Shown piece by piece: positions 1 to 9,086 of a DNA stretch of 64,000 nt. The notes beneath the pieces were generated by a model. It saw only the letters and a list, made by a program, of their open reading frames with translations. It was not told the origin of the DNA and did no database searches. The stretch is from an alpha proteobacterium BAL199 (lineage in GTDB: Bacteria > Pseudomonadota > Alphaproteobacteria > Thalassobaculales > Thalassobaculaceae). The stretch covers positions 186,001 through 250,000 of the forward strand of contig ABHC01000004.1 of the NCBI GenBank assembly GCA_000171835.1, given 5' to 3'. Within the stretch, counting starts at the first letter, position 1. Each line of letters opens with the position of its first letter. Made by a program: the position numbers and the translations under genes.

Positions 1-188
1 GTCGCGTAGTACAGGGTGTAGCCGATCGCCTCCTCATAGCCGACTGCGCCGATCACCAGTACCGACAGAGCGTCGAACGGGTTCTCGCCTGCGACCAGCA
101 CGACCAGTCCGGCGACCAGGAAGGCCAACAGGATGTTGACGGCCGGGATCACCCCGACGTCGATCCAACGCGGCAGGTCACGGTTCAC
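1..188 (-). CDS. ABC transporter permease, N-terminal part (cut by window edge)
   Basis: Only the first 62 or so codons are present. The GTG start lies at 186-188 and the protein opens with a short charged stretch (NRDLPRWIDVG) followed by a long hydrophobic helix rich in Val, Leu and Ala, then GENPFDALSVL, which is the usual opening of the inner-membrane permeases that partner BMP-family binding proteins. The gene sits downstream of the binding protein, ATPase and dGTPase-like genes on the same strand, so it is most simply the first of the two expected permeases of that importer. The assignment rests on context plus a short N-terminus, so the family is likely but not certain. Confidence 0.7.
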   Translation of the reverse strand, partial: MNRDLPRWIDVGVIPAVNILLAFLVAGLVVLVAGENPFDALSVLVIGAVGYEEAIGYTLYYA

Positions 189-227
189 GGCCGACCCTCT
201 GGCGAGACTTCGGACTCGGTCGCATCA

Positions 228-1535
228 TCACAATTCGTCGGTACTGTTGCCGTAGCCGGGTTCGAACAGTCGGCGCCACACCCGCTCGGCGTAGGCGTCG
301 GTCATGCCGGCGATGTAGTCGCAGACCCGGCGCCGCACGCTGTCGTGCTGGTCCAGATCCTCCCAGAACGAGCGGGGGATCAGTTCCTCCGGCGCGGTCA
401 GAAATTCGTCGAACATGGCGCCGATCAGGCGGCGGCCCTTGCGGCGCAGTTGGACTACCTCGGCCGATCGGACTACTTGGCGCTGGGTGAATTCCATCAG
501 GAAGTTGCAGAACGCCCGGGCTTTGGTCGGCAGCGCGGCATTCCAGCGCAACAGCGGGTGCGACAGTCGGTCGACCTCGACCAACGTCACATGGGTGACG
601 AAAAAGTTCACCAGGGCCGAGATCGCCTGCTTGCGTTCATGACTGGCGGTCGAGAACAGTTGAGTCTGTAGCGCGTCACCGTCCAACGCCAGACCGAGCC
701 GGCCGAGCGCCGCGAAATCGACCGCTGGCCCGGCTGCCCGCAGGGCGGCGGCGAACTGGTCGCGGGTCACCATATGGCGGCCGATCACGTCTTCCAGGTC
801 GTGCACCGCGTAGGCGATGTCGTCGGCGCAGTCCATGATCGAGCAGTCGAACGACTTGAACTGCGCCCGGCCAACTGCATCCAGCGATGTGAAGGCGTCG
901 CGGTCCGCCGGCGAGAACGGCTCCAGGATCCAGTCGACGGTGCTCCTCTCGGTGTCCATGTAGCATTTCGGCGGCCGGTCGTTGGTCGGATCGATCATCG
1001 GGCGCACCGCCGAGTACGGCACGGGATATTTCAGCACCGCCAACAGTAGGCGGCGTGTCGGGTTCAGGCCCAGGCCCTTGGCCCGGTATTTCTCCAGCCG
1101 GGTCAGCACCCGCAGGGTCTGGCCGTTGCCCTCGAACCCGTCGTCGTCCTTCATCTTGGCGTGGATCGCGATCTCGCCGTCGTGCCCGTAGGGTGGATGA
1201 CCGAGGTCGTGCGCATGGCAGGCCGCCAGCACCAGCGACCGGTCGGGCAGCCAGGCCTTGGCTTCGGGATCGTCGATGGTGCGCGACAGCTTTAGCAGCA
1301 CGCCTTCACCGATCTGGCCGACTTCGATGGAGTGGGTCAGCCGGGTTCGATGGAAATCGCCCTCGCTGGTGCCCATCACCTGGGTCTTGCCCTGCAGGCG
1401 GCGGAACGCCGACGAGTGGATCACCCGTCCCTTGTCGCGCTCGAACGGGTTGCGCACGTCGTCGGGACGGCCCGGTTCCGGATGGTGGCGCTCCTCGAAG
1501 CGTTCGGGTGGCGCGAAGCCGACCGGCGCGATCAT
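228..1535 (-). CDS. dGTPase-like HD-domain deoxynucleoside triphosphate triphosphohydrolase
   Basis: The 435-residue protein belongs to the Dgt/dNTP triphosphohydrolase family, which cleaves dNTPs to deoxynucleoside and tripolyphosphate in the cytosol. The metal-binding HD signature is visible: His68 in RLTHSIEVGQ, His109-Asp110 in CHAHDLGHPPYGHDGE, and a later Asp at about 238 in the ADDIAY motif. It is shorter than E. coli Dgt (about 505 residues). Its ATG overlaps the stop of the upstream ABC ATPase gene (ATGA at 1532-1535), so the two are translationally coupled, and the permease gene starts 39 bp downstream. Such enzymes control dNTP pools and some act against phage; which applies here cannot be read from the sequence. 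Its embedding in an importer operon is unusual. Confidence 0.88.
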   Translation of the reverse strand: MIAPVGFAPPERFEERHHPEPGRPDDVRNPFERDKGRVIHSSAFRRLQGKTQVMGTSEGDFHRTRLTHSIEVGQIGEGVLLKLSRTIDDPEAKAWLPDRSLVLAACHAHDLGHPPYGHDGEIAIHAKMKDDDGFEGNGQTLRVLTRLEKYRAKGLGLNPTRRLLLAVLKYPVPYSAVRPMIDPTNDRPPKCYMDTERSTVDWILEPFSPADRDAFTSLDAVGRAQFKSFDCSIMDCADDIAYAVHDLEDVIGRHMVTRDQFAAALRAAGPAVDFAALGRLGLALDGDALQTQLFSTASHERKQAISALVNFFVTHVTLVEVDRLSHPLLRWNAALPTKARAFCNFLMEFTQRQVVRSAEVVQLRRKGRRLIGAMFDEFLTAPEELIPRSFWEDLDQHDSVRRRVCDYIAGMTDAYAERVWRRLFEPGYGNSTDEL

Positions 1536-3148
1536 GACCGCATCTCCTCAAGGGTCACGTTCGCCATCATCAGACCCAGGGTGCGCTCGTCCGCCTGATC
1601 GGCCGGCAATTCGCCGACCAGTCGGCCGCCGCACACCGCGAGGATGCGGTCGGCGAGGCTCATGATCTCGTCGAGTTCGACCGAAACCAGCAGGATGGCG
1701 GCACCGGCATCACGCATGGCGACTAGTTGCCGGTGGATGAACTCGATCGCGCCGATGTCGACCCCACGGGTCGGCTGACCGATCAGCAGCAGCTTCGGCG
1801 CACCGTCCAGTTCGCGGGCCAGCACCAGCTTCTGCTGGTTGCCGCCGGAAAACAGCGATCCGCGCAGGTGCGGCTCGGTCGGGCGCACGTCGAATGCCTT
1901 CATCTTCGCGGCACAGTTGGCGTGGACCGCGTCGTAGTCCATCAGCCAGCGGCCGTTGTAGGCGGCGCTGTCGTGGCGCCCCAGTATGGCGCTTTCGGCG
2001 GCCTCGAACGGCATCACCATGCCCATCCGATGCCGGTCTTCCGGCACGTGGCCGACCCCGGCCGCGCGCACGGTGCGCGGATCGGTCGGCCGACCCGGGG
2101 TAATCTCCAGGTCGCCGATCCGGATCCGGCCACCGGCGATCGGACGGATTCCGGCCAACGCCTCCAGCAACTCGCTTTGGCCGTTGCCGGATACCCCCGC
2201 CAACCCGACGATCTCACCTGCGGCGACGGTGAAGCTCAGGCCGTCGACGCGGGTGATGCCGTCGGCATCGATGATGCGCAGATCCTCGACCTCCAGCACC
2301 GGGGTACCGGGTGTGGCCGGCGCCTTGTCGACCTGGAGCAGCACCTTGCGGCCGACCATCAACTCGGCCAGTTCCTCGCGGCTGGTCTCGGCGGTCGGGC
2401 GATGCGCCACCATCTCGCCCCGCCGCATCACCGACACGGTGTCGGTGACCGCCAGGATCTCGCGCAGTTTGTGGGTGATCAGGATGACCGTGACGCCCTC
2501 GTCCTTGAGCGAGCGCAGGATCTCGAACAGCCGGTCGGTTTCCTGCGGCGTCAGCACGCCTGTCGGCTCGTCCAGGATCAGGATGCGGGCACCCCGGTAC
2601 AGCGCCTTCAGGATTTCGACCCGCTGTTGCAGCCCGACCGGGAGGTCGCCGACCAACGCGTCGGGATCGACCTTGAGGCCGTAGTCGCGTTCCAGCCGTT
2701 CCAACTCGGCGCGTGCCGCCGTTCGCCCCTTGGCCAGCAGCATCGCGCCCTCGGCGCCGAGCATCACGTTCTCCAGCACCGTGAAGGTCGGGACCAGCAT
2801 GAAATGCTGGTGCACCATCCCGACCCCGCAGGCGATCGCATCGGCGGCGTCATGGATGGCCACCGGCTTGCCGTCGATCCGGATCTCGCCGGAATCGGCC
2901 TCGTAGAAGCCGTACAGGATGCTCATCAGGGTCGACTTGCCGGCGCCGTTCTCACCGACGATGCCGTGGATCGCGCCCGCCGCGACGGTCATCGAGACGT
3001 CGCGATTGGCGTGCACCGGACCGAAGCGCTTGCTGATGCCGATCAGTTCGATGGCCGGCACAGCGTCCATGCCGGTACCACGGGATACAACCGGGGCCGG
3101 ACGCGCACGATCACCCGACGCAGATCCAGCCCCGATTCCATCCGTCAT
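1532..3148 (-). CDS. Two-domain ABC transporter ATPase of a BMP-type (nucleoside-like) importer
   Basis: This is a tandem ATPase of the RbsA/YufO type that energises import with a BMP-family binding protein. The first domain has Walker A GENGAGKST and the Walker B segment LILDEPTGVLTP; the second has a degenerate P-loop (GVSGNGQSE) and signature LFSGGNQQK, as is normal for this family. I chose the ATG at 3146-3148 (538 residues), preceded by GGACGGAAA, rather than an ATG at 3214 that would overlap the binding-protein gene by 35 bases and add an atypical basic leader. The gene follows the binding protein and overlaps the dGTPase-like gene by four bases. Substrate is probably a purine nucleoside, by family. 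Confidence 0.92.
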   Translation of the reverse strand: MTDGIGAGSASGDRARPAPVVSRGTGMDAVPAIELIGISKRFGPVHANRDVSMTVAAGAIHGIVGENGAGKSTLMSILYGFYEADSGEIRIDGKPVAIHDAADAIACGVGMVHQHFMLVPTFTVLENVMLGAEGAMLLAKGRTAARAELERLERDYGLKVDPDALVGDLPVGLQQRVEILKALYRGARILILDEPTGVLTPQETDRLFEILRSLKDEGVTVILITHKLREILAVTDTVSVMRRGEMVAHRPTAETSREELAELMVGRKVLLQVDKAPATPGTPVLEVEDLRIIDADGITRVDGLSFTVAAGEIVGLAGVSGNGQSELLEALAGIRPIAGGRIRIGDLEITPGRPTDPRTVRAAGVGHVPEDRHRMGMVMPFEAAESAILGRHDSAAYNGRWLMDYDAVHANCAAKMKAFDVRPTEPHLRGSLFSGGNQQKLVLARELDGAPKLLLIGQPTRGVDIGAIEFIHRQLVAMRDAGAAILLVSVELDEIMSLADRILAVCGGRLVGELPADQADERTLGLMMANVTLEEMRS

Positions 3149-3179
3149 GGCATGTTTCCGTCCGTGTCGATCGCTCCAG

Positions 3180-4193
3180 TCAGCCCGGGCAGGAGTTGTC
3201 CGCCATATAGTCATGGACCTTGATCGAGCCGTCGACGATACCGGCCTTGGCTTTCTCGACTGCGGCCTTCATGTCGGCGGTGATCAGTTTCTTGTTGTGC
3301 TCGTCGAGCGCCCAGTCGATGCCGCCCTCGGCCAAGCCAAGCACCTGTACGCCGGTTTTGAAATCGCCGCTCTTGGCGTCCATGAACGCCTTGTAGGCAG
3401 CAACGTCGACGCGCTTCAGCATCGAGGTCAGCATGGTGCCCGGGTGCAGGTAGTTCTGGTTGCTGTCGACACCGATCGCCAGCTTGCCGCTGTCGGCGGC
3501 TGCCTGGTAGACGCCGAGGCCGGTGCCGCCGGCCGCCGCGTACACCACGTCGGCGCCACGGTCGAACTGGCTGCGGGCCAATTCACCGCCCTTGGTCGGA
3601 TCGTTCCAGGCCGACGGGGTGGTGCCGGTCATGTTCTGGTACACCTCGGCATCGGCCTTGGCGTGCTTGACGCCCTGGACGTAGCCGCAGGCGAAGCGCC
3701 GGATCAGCGGAATGTCCATGCCGCCGACGAAGCCGACCTTGCCGGTCTTGGATGCCATCGCCGCCAGCACGCCGACCAGGAACGAGCCTTCCTGCTCCTT
3801 GAACACCACCGAGCGTACGTTCGGCAGATCGACCACGGCGTCGATGATGGCGAAGCGGGTCTTCGGGTGGTCTTTGGCGACCTTCTCGATCGCCGGAGCC
3901 TGGGCAAAGCCGACGCCCAGAACGGGATCGGCACCCTTGCTGGCCATCCGGGCCAGTGCCTGCTCGCGCTGGGTTTCGTTGGTGACCTCGAACTCCCGGT
4001 ACTTGATGCCGGTTTCGGCCTTGAACTTCTCGACGCCGTTGTAGACGCCTTCGTTGAAGCTCTTGTCGAACTTGCCGCCCATGTCGAAGACCACGGCCGG
4101 CTCAATCTCGGCGGCCGTCACCAAGCTGGTGGTTGCGACCAGTGTCAGCGCCAGGGTGGCACCCAGAACGCGCTTGCCAATTCGCTTGCTCAT
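3180..4193 (-). CDS. BMP-family ABC transporter substrate-binding protein
   Basis: The 337-residue protein has a clear export signal (basic start, hydrophobic core, cleavage near TAAE) and the BMP/PnrA family hallmark FDMGGKFDKSFNEG near the mature N-terminus, followed by a two-lobed periplasmic-binding fold. Members of this family bind purine nucleosides or related compounds. There is no lipobox Cys, so it should be a soluble periplasmic protein. It is first in the operon, consistent with the usual higher expression of binding proteins; the 130-bp gap to the divergent DUF1491 gene must hold both promoters. Substrate is inferred from the family, not from binding-site residues. Confidence 0.92.
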   Translation of the reverse strand: MSKRIGKRVLGATLALTLVATTSLVTAAEIEPAVVFDMGGKFDKSFNEGVYNGVEKFKAETGIKYREFEVTNETQREQALARMASKGADPVLGVGFAQAPAIEKVAKDHPKTRFAIIDAVVDLPNVRSVVFKEQEGSFLVGVLAAMASKTGKVGFVGGMDIPLIRRFACGYVQGVKHAKADAEVYQNMTGTTPSAWNDPTKGGELARSQFDRGADVVYAAAGGTGLGVYQAAADSGKLAIGVDSNQNYLHPGTMLTSMLKRVDVAAYKAFMDAKSGDFKTGVQVLGLAEGGIDWALDEHNKKLITADMKAAVEKAKAGIVDGSIKVHDYMADNSCPG

Positions 4194-4323
4194 GCTCGAT
4201 CCCCGTTGAAGCTCCCTTTGTCCGCCACGACGGCGGTTTACGGTCTAATCTAAGCCAATCCGCCGCTTGTTCCCAGCACCGAACCAGTACCAACACTTGA
4301 ATATCGACCCTCGGAGTTGCCCG

Positions 4324-4665
4324 ATGCCTGAAGCCCGCCTGAAGTCGCAGGTGATCATCCAGTCGACGATTCGCCGCGCCTCGATGCGCGGGATTGCGGC
4401 GACTGTGGTGCGCCGCGGTGATCCGGATGCCGGGGCGATCTACGTGATCCTGAACCGGGGACGCGCGGTCGGATGCACGGTGCTGGCGCCGACCCGCGAC
4501 TACGATCGGGACCTGACGTGGTGGCGCGCCGCGACCGGCGAAGACCCGGTATCGGAAGCCGACGCCGAGGCCTATCTTGAGCGCGAGCGGCGCGTCGACC
4601 CGGACCTCTGGGTCCTGGAGATCGAGGACCGCGATGGCTGGAACCCATTCGAGGAAGAAGCATGA
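4324..4665 (+). CDS. DUF1491 family protein
   Basis: A 113-residue protein of the alphaproteobacterial DUF1491 family, recognisable by the opening [15 protein letters not shown], the central YVILNRG and the C-terminal acidic segment with [14 protein letters not shown]. The function is unknown. I chose the ATG at 4324, with CGGAG about eight bases upstream, over an upstream ATG at 4267 that adds a non-conserved leader. Its stop overlaps the start of the aconitase X large-subunit gene by four bases (ATGA at 4662-4665), so it is the first cistron of a coupled three-gene unit. It has no signal peptide or membrane segment and is probably cytosolic. Confidence 0.85.
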   Translation: MPEARLKSQVIIQSTIRRASMRGIAATVVRRGDPDAGAIYVILNRGRAVGCTVLAPTRDYDRDLTWWRAATGEDPVSEADAEAYLERERRVDPDLWVLEIEDRDGWNPFEEEA

Positions 4666-5906
4666 CCGTCACCCTGGCCGACGCCGATCGGGACCTGCTC
4701 GGCGGCGCGCATGGCGAGGCTGCCGCCTTCGCGATGCGCCTGATGGTTCGGTTCGCCGAGGCGGTCGGGGCACCGGGATTTATCGACGCCAAGGCCGCCC
4801 ACATCGACGGCTGCCTGTATCATGGGCAGGTCAGCCTGGATTTCGTCGAACACCTGCTGGCGCTGGGCGGGCGGGTGCGGGTGCCGACTACCCTCAACGT
4901 CGGGTCGATCGACCTGATCCACCCTGAACTGTTCCGCGGCGACGGCGGCCTCTTGACCGCCGGCAGCCGGCTGATGGTCGCGCATGAGGAACTGGGCTGC
5001 GTACCCACCTACACCTGCGCGCCGTACCAGACGATCTTCCGCCCGCAACTCGGCTGGCAGATCGCCTGGGCGGAATCCAACGCCATCGTGTTCGCCAACT
5101 CGGTGATCGGCGCTCGCACCAACCGCTACGGCGACTTCACCGATTTGTGCTGCGCGATCACCGGTCGGGTTCCGAACTACGGCTTGCATTTGACCGAGAA
5201 TCGCCGCGCCCGGGTGGTCGTCGAGATTACCGATCTGCCACCGGAATGGAGCGATGCTGGCCCGGCCTGCGTCGCCGTCGGCCACGTGATCGGCCGGCGC
5301 TGCGGCGAGCGGATCCCGGCGATCGTTGGCCTGCCGGCGGCAACGACCGAGGATGACTTGAAGGCGCTGGGCGCGGTATCAGCCTCGGCCGGGGCGGTGG
5401 CGATGTTCCACGCCGTCGGCCTGACGCCCGAGGCCGCGACCCTGGACGATGCGCTTCAGGGTGAGGAGCCGGAAGAGGTGATCCGGCTGAGCGTCGACGA
5501 TCTGCGGGAAACCGTGCGCAACCTGTCGACCGTGCCCGATGGCACCCCGCTGTCGGCGGTCAGCCTCGGCACTCCGCATTTTTCGACCACCGAGTTCGCG
5601 CGGCTGGTGCCGCTGCTCGCCGGCCCCCGCCCGGCGGTCGACGTGTACGTCAACACCAGCCGTCAGGTGATGCAGGAACTCGAGGAGCGCGGCTGGGACG
5701 CGCCGTTGCGCGCCGCCGGCGTGACCGTGGTGCTCGACACTTGCACCTATGTCACCACGATCATGCGCGACCTGTCGGGGGCGGTGATGACCAACTCCGG
5801 CAAGATGGCCTACTACGCCCCCGGCAATCTGAACGTCGACGTGGCGTTCGGCTCGCTGGCCGACTGCGTTGCCTCGGCGCGCGCCGGTCGGGTGGTGCGG
5901 TCATGA
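4662..5906 (+). CDS. Aconitase X catalytic (large) subunit
   Basis: The 414-residue protein is an aconitase X (former DUF521) catalytic domain. Bacterial members act as hydro-lyases, the characterised ones as cis-3-hydroxy-L-proline dehydratases, using an Fe-S cluster. Supporting segments are [18 protein letters not shown], the Cys pair in [21 protein letters not shown] and the late Cys in VLDTCTYV, all candidates for cluster or substrate ligation, followed by [12 protein letters not shown]. The gene overlaps its small-subunit gene by four bases (5903-5906), the split-subunit arrangement. No other hydroxyproline genes (racemase, proline reductase) lie nearby, so the substrate is inferred from the family alone. 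Confidence 0.88.
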   Translation: MTVTLADADRDLLGGAHGEAAAFAMRLMVRFAEAVGAPGFIDAKAAHIDGCLYHGQVSLDFVEHLLALGGRVRVPTTLNVGSIDLIHPELFRGDGGLLTAGSRLMVAHEELGCVPTYTCAPYQTIFRPQLGWQIAWAESNAIVFANSVIGARTNRYGDFTDLCCAITGRVPNYGLHLTENRRARVVVEITDLPPEWSDAGPACVAVGHVIGRRCGERIPAIVGLPAATTEDDLKALGAVSASAGAVAMFHAVGLTPEAATLDDALQGEEPEEVIRLSVDDLRETVRNLSTVPDGTPLSAVSLGTPHFSTTEFARLVPLLAGPRPAVDVYVNTSRQVMQELEERGWDAPLRAAGVTVVLDTCTYVTTIMRDLSGAVMTNSGKMAYYAPGNLNVDVAFGSLADCVASARAGRVVRS

Positions 5907-6340
5907 CCGGTAGTGCCGCCATGCCGATCGCCGCGATCACCCTGGTTTCGGGCAAGGCCGACGGGCCGGCGTTCGTCCTGAAGGAGCCGCTCAGCTTCTG
6001 GGGCGGCTTGGACGCGGCGACCGGCGAGATCACCGACCGCTGGCATCCGCAGAGTGGCGCCATCCTGGCGGACCGAATCCTGGTGATGGAAAGCGGTCGC
6101 GGCTCCAGTTCCGGCAGCTCGGTCCTGGCCGAGGCCATCCGCCGCGGCACCGGGCCAACCGGGATCGTCATGCTGACCCGCGACGCCATCGTGACGGTGG
6201 GCGCGATGGTCGCGGTCGAGTTGTACGGCGTGTCCTGCCCGGTGGTGCTGGCGGCGGCTGGGGACTGGCCGAGGCTGGTGGCGGCGGAGCGGCTGACGCT
6301 GGAGGCGGGGTCGGAGGGGGCGGTGATCGGGTTCGGTTAG
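5903..6340 (+). CDS. Aconitase X swivel-domain (small) subunit
   Basis: The 145-residue product is the DUF126/aconitase X swivel domain that closes over the active site of the large subunit. The signature is the run [14 protein letters not shown] at about residues 62-75, the Ser/Gly-rich substrate loop of this family, preceded by [19 protein letters not shown]. The ATG at 5903 overlaps the large-subunit stop, supporting equimolar synthesis of a heterodimer. An upstream in-frame ATG at 5741 lies inside the large-subunit gene and is not used in this interpretation. It is convergent with the EamA gene 15 bp downstream. Confidence 0.88.
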   Translation: MTGSAAMPIAAITLVSGKADGPAFVLKEPLSFWGGLDAATGEITDRWHPQSGAILADRILVMESGRGSSSGSSVLAEAIRRGTGPTGIVMLTRDAIVTVGAMVAVELYGVSCPVVLAAAGDWPRLVAAERLTLEAGSEGAVIGFG

Positions 6341-6355
6341 GGGTCGTGATGACGA

Positions 6356-7261
6356 TCAACCCTTTCGACCTGCCAGTTGCAGCAGCAGAATCCCGCCGAT
6401 CACCATGCCGCCGCCGGCGACCTGCGACTGGGTCATCGCCTCGCCGAACAGCAGATAGGCGGCGACGATCGAGGTGACCGGCTGCAGGTTGTTGATGATC
6501 GCGCTGGTCTCGGCGCCGATCCGCGGGATTGAGGCGAAGTACAGCGGAATCGAGCAGCCCTGCAGCAGCACCACGCCGGCGGCACCGATCCAGCCCAGGG
6601 TGGTCACCGGCAGGGTGTAGCCGGTGAGCAGCGGGGTCGCGACGCTGAGCACCACGGCGGCCACCACCGCCATGTGGAACATGATCACCAGGGAGTCGCG
6701 GCCCTTCATGACCCGGCTGATCCAGGTCACCTGGAAGCCGCAGGCGACACCGGCGCCGAGGCCAAGCGCCAGGCCGATCGGGTTCAGGTGGCCGTGGCCG
6801 ACACCCAGCATCACCGCCAGTCCGCCGAACGCCACCAGGAACGCGACGATCCGCAGCAGACCCGGCCAGCGGCGGTCGAGGATGGCGGTGAACACCGCGA
6901 CCAGCGGCGGATAGACGAAGAACAGCAGGGCGGCCACCCCGACCGGGATGTACTTCACCGCTCCGATGTTGCCGAAGAACATGTAGGCCAGCAGCGACCC
7001 GAGGCCGAGGCAGTGCAGCCAGGTCGTGCGGCCGACCCGCAGCGACCGCCCTGACGCCAGGCACCAGGCGCCGACCACCGCGACCACGAACCACGCCCGG
7101 ACGGTGGCGACCGATTGGCCGTCGGTCCCGCCCTCGAAGGCGATGCGGGCGACCGCCACGGCGAGACCGAGGCCGATCGACGCCGCGAACGCGAGCGCGA
7201 AGCCGACCAGCCGGTCGTTCGCTTCGACGGTCGGCTCAGCCTTCGGCCCAGAAATCGCCAT
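6356..7261 (-). CDS. EamA/DMT-superfamily transporter
   Basis: A 301-residue integral membrane protein with about ten hydrophobic helices in two repeated EamA halves, the typical size and layout of drug/metabolite exporters. The recognisable family segment near the end of repeat two is the stretch IINNLQPVTSIVAAYLLFGE, where a Pro-containing helix precedes the conserved Gly-Glu. Its start overlaps the end of the epimerase gene by 26 bases, indicating co-transcription. The exported substrate cannot be deduced. Likely inner membrane. Confidence 0.88.
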   Translation of the reverse strand: MAISGPKAEPTVEANDRLVGFALAFAASIGLGLAVAVARIAFEGGTDGQSVATVRAWFVVAVVGAWCLASGRSLRVGRTTWLHCLGLGSLLAYMFFGNIGAVKYIPVGVAALLFFVYPPLVAVFTAILDRRWPGLLRIVAFLVAFGGLAVMLGVGHGHLNPIGLALGLGAGVACGFQVTWISRVMKGRDSLVIMFHMAVVAAVVLSVATPLLTGYTLPVTTLGWIGAAGVVLLQGCSIPLYFASIPRIGAETSAIINNLQPVTSIVAAYLLFGEAMTQSQVAGGGMVIGGILLLQLAGRKG

Positions 7262-8246
7262 AGCGGTCCATCCAGTCGATGAAATCGGTCATGGTGGCGT
7301 CGAGATCGTCGGACAGACGGTGGCCGATCTCGTCGGCGAGCCGGTCCGGCTTCATCGGAAACCGGTCCTTGTCGCCGTGCAGGTTGATGGTCGGCGTCTC
7401 GCCGGCGCCGGCGAGACGGTACTCGAAGTCCGGGAACCGCCGCTTGAGGGCTGCGCACATCTGCATGACGCTGACCTGACGCGCCGAGGTGACGTTGAAC
7501 AAATCACTCTTGATCCGCTCTTTGGGAACCGCCATCAGCGCCTGCAGCGCGCCGGCGACGTGACGGGACGACGTCCAGTCCAGCTTGTCCTCGCGGGCGA
7601 ACAGGGCGGGCTTGCCGGCGCGGGCCAACTGGGCGGCCTGCATGGGCGCCGACAGGGTGTCGCGGGCGCCGGAATCGATCTCCCACGGGCCGAAGATCGT
7701 CGACAACCGCACCGATACCGCCTCCACCGCGGTCAATTCGGCGTAGCGGCGGACCAGCCGTTCCGAGCCGTGCTTGGTCATGCCGTAGATCTTGAACGGT
7801 TCCTCGCGGGTGCCGTATTCGTCGAGCGGCCCGCTCCAGCCGGTGTCGCCGAACGCGCCGGTGCCGTAGGCCGCACCCGATGAGATGTTGACCAGCCGTC
7901 GCACCCCGGCCTTGTGGGCGGCCTTCAGGGTTTGGGCGAGGCCGACGAGGTTGACCTCGATCACGCTGTCCGGCGCGTCGCGCTCGCGCTCCGGTCCGGA
8001 GGTGACGGCGGCACCGTAGAACACCGCGTCGACCTTGTGGTCGCCGATCGCCTGGGCGATCGGTTCGGCCTGCCGGATGTCGCCGCGGACCAGGGTGTAA
8101 CGGCCGGGCAACGCGTCGAAGGCACGGCGGGCGACCGGGTGCAGATCGTTGCGGTCGAACAGCACGACCTCGGCGCCGTCGGTCAGGTAGCGTTCGGCGG
8201 TGGCCAGTCCGATGAATCCGCAGCCTCCGGCAATCAGTACCGTCAT
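7236..8246 (-). CDS. NAD-dependent epimerase/dehydratase (extended SDR)
   Basis: A 336-residue extended short-chain dehydrogenase. The NAD-binding motif GGCGFIG is at residues 7-13 (TVLIAGGCGFIG) and the catalytic Tyr-x3-Lys is in YGMTKHGSE. Members act on nucleotide sugars or similar hydroxylated substrates. I chose the ATG at 8244-8246 because a strong AAAGGGGAGG Shine-Dalgarno sits just upstream, whereas the in-frame ATG at 8282 would add 12 residues before the Rossmann strand. The downstream EamA gene overlaps it, suggesting that the enzyme's product or substrate is exported; this is inference. Confidence 0.85.
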   Translation of the reverse strand: MTVLIAGGCGFIGLATAERYLTDGAEVVLFDRNDLHPVARRAFDALPGRYTLVRGDIRQAEPIAQAIGDHKVDAVFYGAAVTSGPERERDAPDSVIEVNLVGLAQTLKAAHKAGVRRLVNISSGAAYGTGAFGDTGWSGPLDEYGTREEPFKIYGMTKHGSERLVRRYAELTAVEAVSVRLSTIFGPWEIDSGARDTLSAPMQAAQLARAGKPALFAREDKLDWTSSRHVAGALQALMAVPKERIKSDLFNVTSARQVSVMQMCAALKRRFPDFEYRLAGAGETPTINLHGDKDRFPMKPDRLADEIGHRLSDDLDATMTDFIDWMDRYGDFWAEG

Positions 8247-8291
8247 ATCCTCCCCTTTCGAGCGATCCGTGAGTTCAGGCAACAGGCTGGC

Positions 8292-8915
8292 CTAGCGGTG
8301 CCCCGAAAGATAGCCCTGCAGAGCGTCTTCCAGCGGTACGGCGCCGGTCCAGTGAACGGCGTGCCATCCGGCGGCGGTCGCCGCGTGAACGTTCTCGGCG
8401 GTGTCGTCCAGCAGCAGCAGCCCGGCGGGTTCGATGCCGACGCGCCGCTGTACGGCAGCGAAGAACGCCGGGTCCGGCTTGCGGCAGCCCAGATCGGCGG
8501 AGCAGTGCCAGCCGTCGATTCGGGCGGCAAGCCCTAGCGTGTTCAACAAGTAGCGCATCCGCTCATGCTCCTGATTGGTCGCCAGATGAACCAGCACGCC
8601 ACGGCGCCTGACGTCGGCGATTTCTGACAGCAGGTTGGTGTCCAGCCGGGCGTCGTTGCGGAACCAGTAGTCGATCAGCTGGTCTGTGGAGACATGCGGG
8701 GCGATCTGTCGCAACGCCTTGGCCAGCCGTGGCCGTAGGTCCTCCCGCCCGGTGACGATGGCGGTCCAATGCGTTCGGAAGAATGAGGCGTTCAGGGCCT
8801 CGACGTCGATCGCCAAATCGGCGGCGAGACTGGCCTGCCAGTGCCGACCGTCCTGTGGGCGTCCCGTGACTAGAACGCCGTCCACATCCACCATCAAGGC
8901 CTGGATTTTCGGCAC
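8292..8915 (-). CDS. HAD-superfamily hydrolase
   Basis: A 207-residue haloacid-dehalogenase-type phosphatase of subfamily IA. Motif I is DVDGVLVTG (nucleophile Asp at about 10), motif II is the Thr-Asn in LATNQEH, motif III the Lys in CRKPDPAFF, and motif IV the LLLDDTAENV Asp pair, so all catalytic positions are present. The helical cap lies between motifs I and II. The gene precedes the epimerase by 45 bp on the same strand and may be co-transcribed with it. The substrate is unknown. Confidence 0.87.
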   Translation of the reverse strand: MPKIQALMVDVDGVLVTGRPQDGRHWQASLAADLAIDVEALNASFFRTHWTAIVTGREDLRPRLAKALRQIAPHVSTDQLIDYWFRNDARLDTNLLSEIADVRRRGVLVHLATNQEHERMRYLLNTLGLAARIDGWHCSADLGCRKPDPAFFAAVQRRVGIEPAGLLLLDDTAENVHAATAAGWHAVHWTGAVPLEDALQGYLSGHR

Positions 8916-9086
8916 CGCTGCCTCCGGATCGTTCTTGCCAGACGGTCACAGTAGCGACCGAATTCCGGTTTAGCGGCGACAGCATGGCAATGAAAAGAGC
9001 AAGGGCGTGTCGCCGTGGCGCACCTGTACCCGGTTGCGGGCGTCGGCTAGGCTCGCGGCCGGTTTGATCTGGCGACGGAGACGGCG

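Noticed and set aside
1727-3223. Long open frame on the plus strand opposite the ABC ATPase gene
   Set aside because: It is antisense to a gene with clear ABC motifs and its translation is a compositionally biased shadow rich in Arg, Gln and Asp, as high-GC genomes commonly show.
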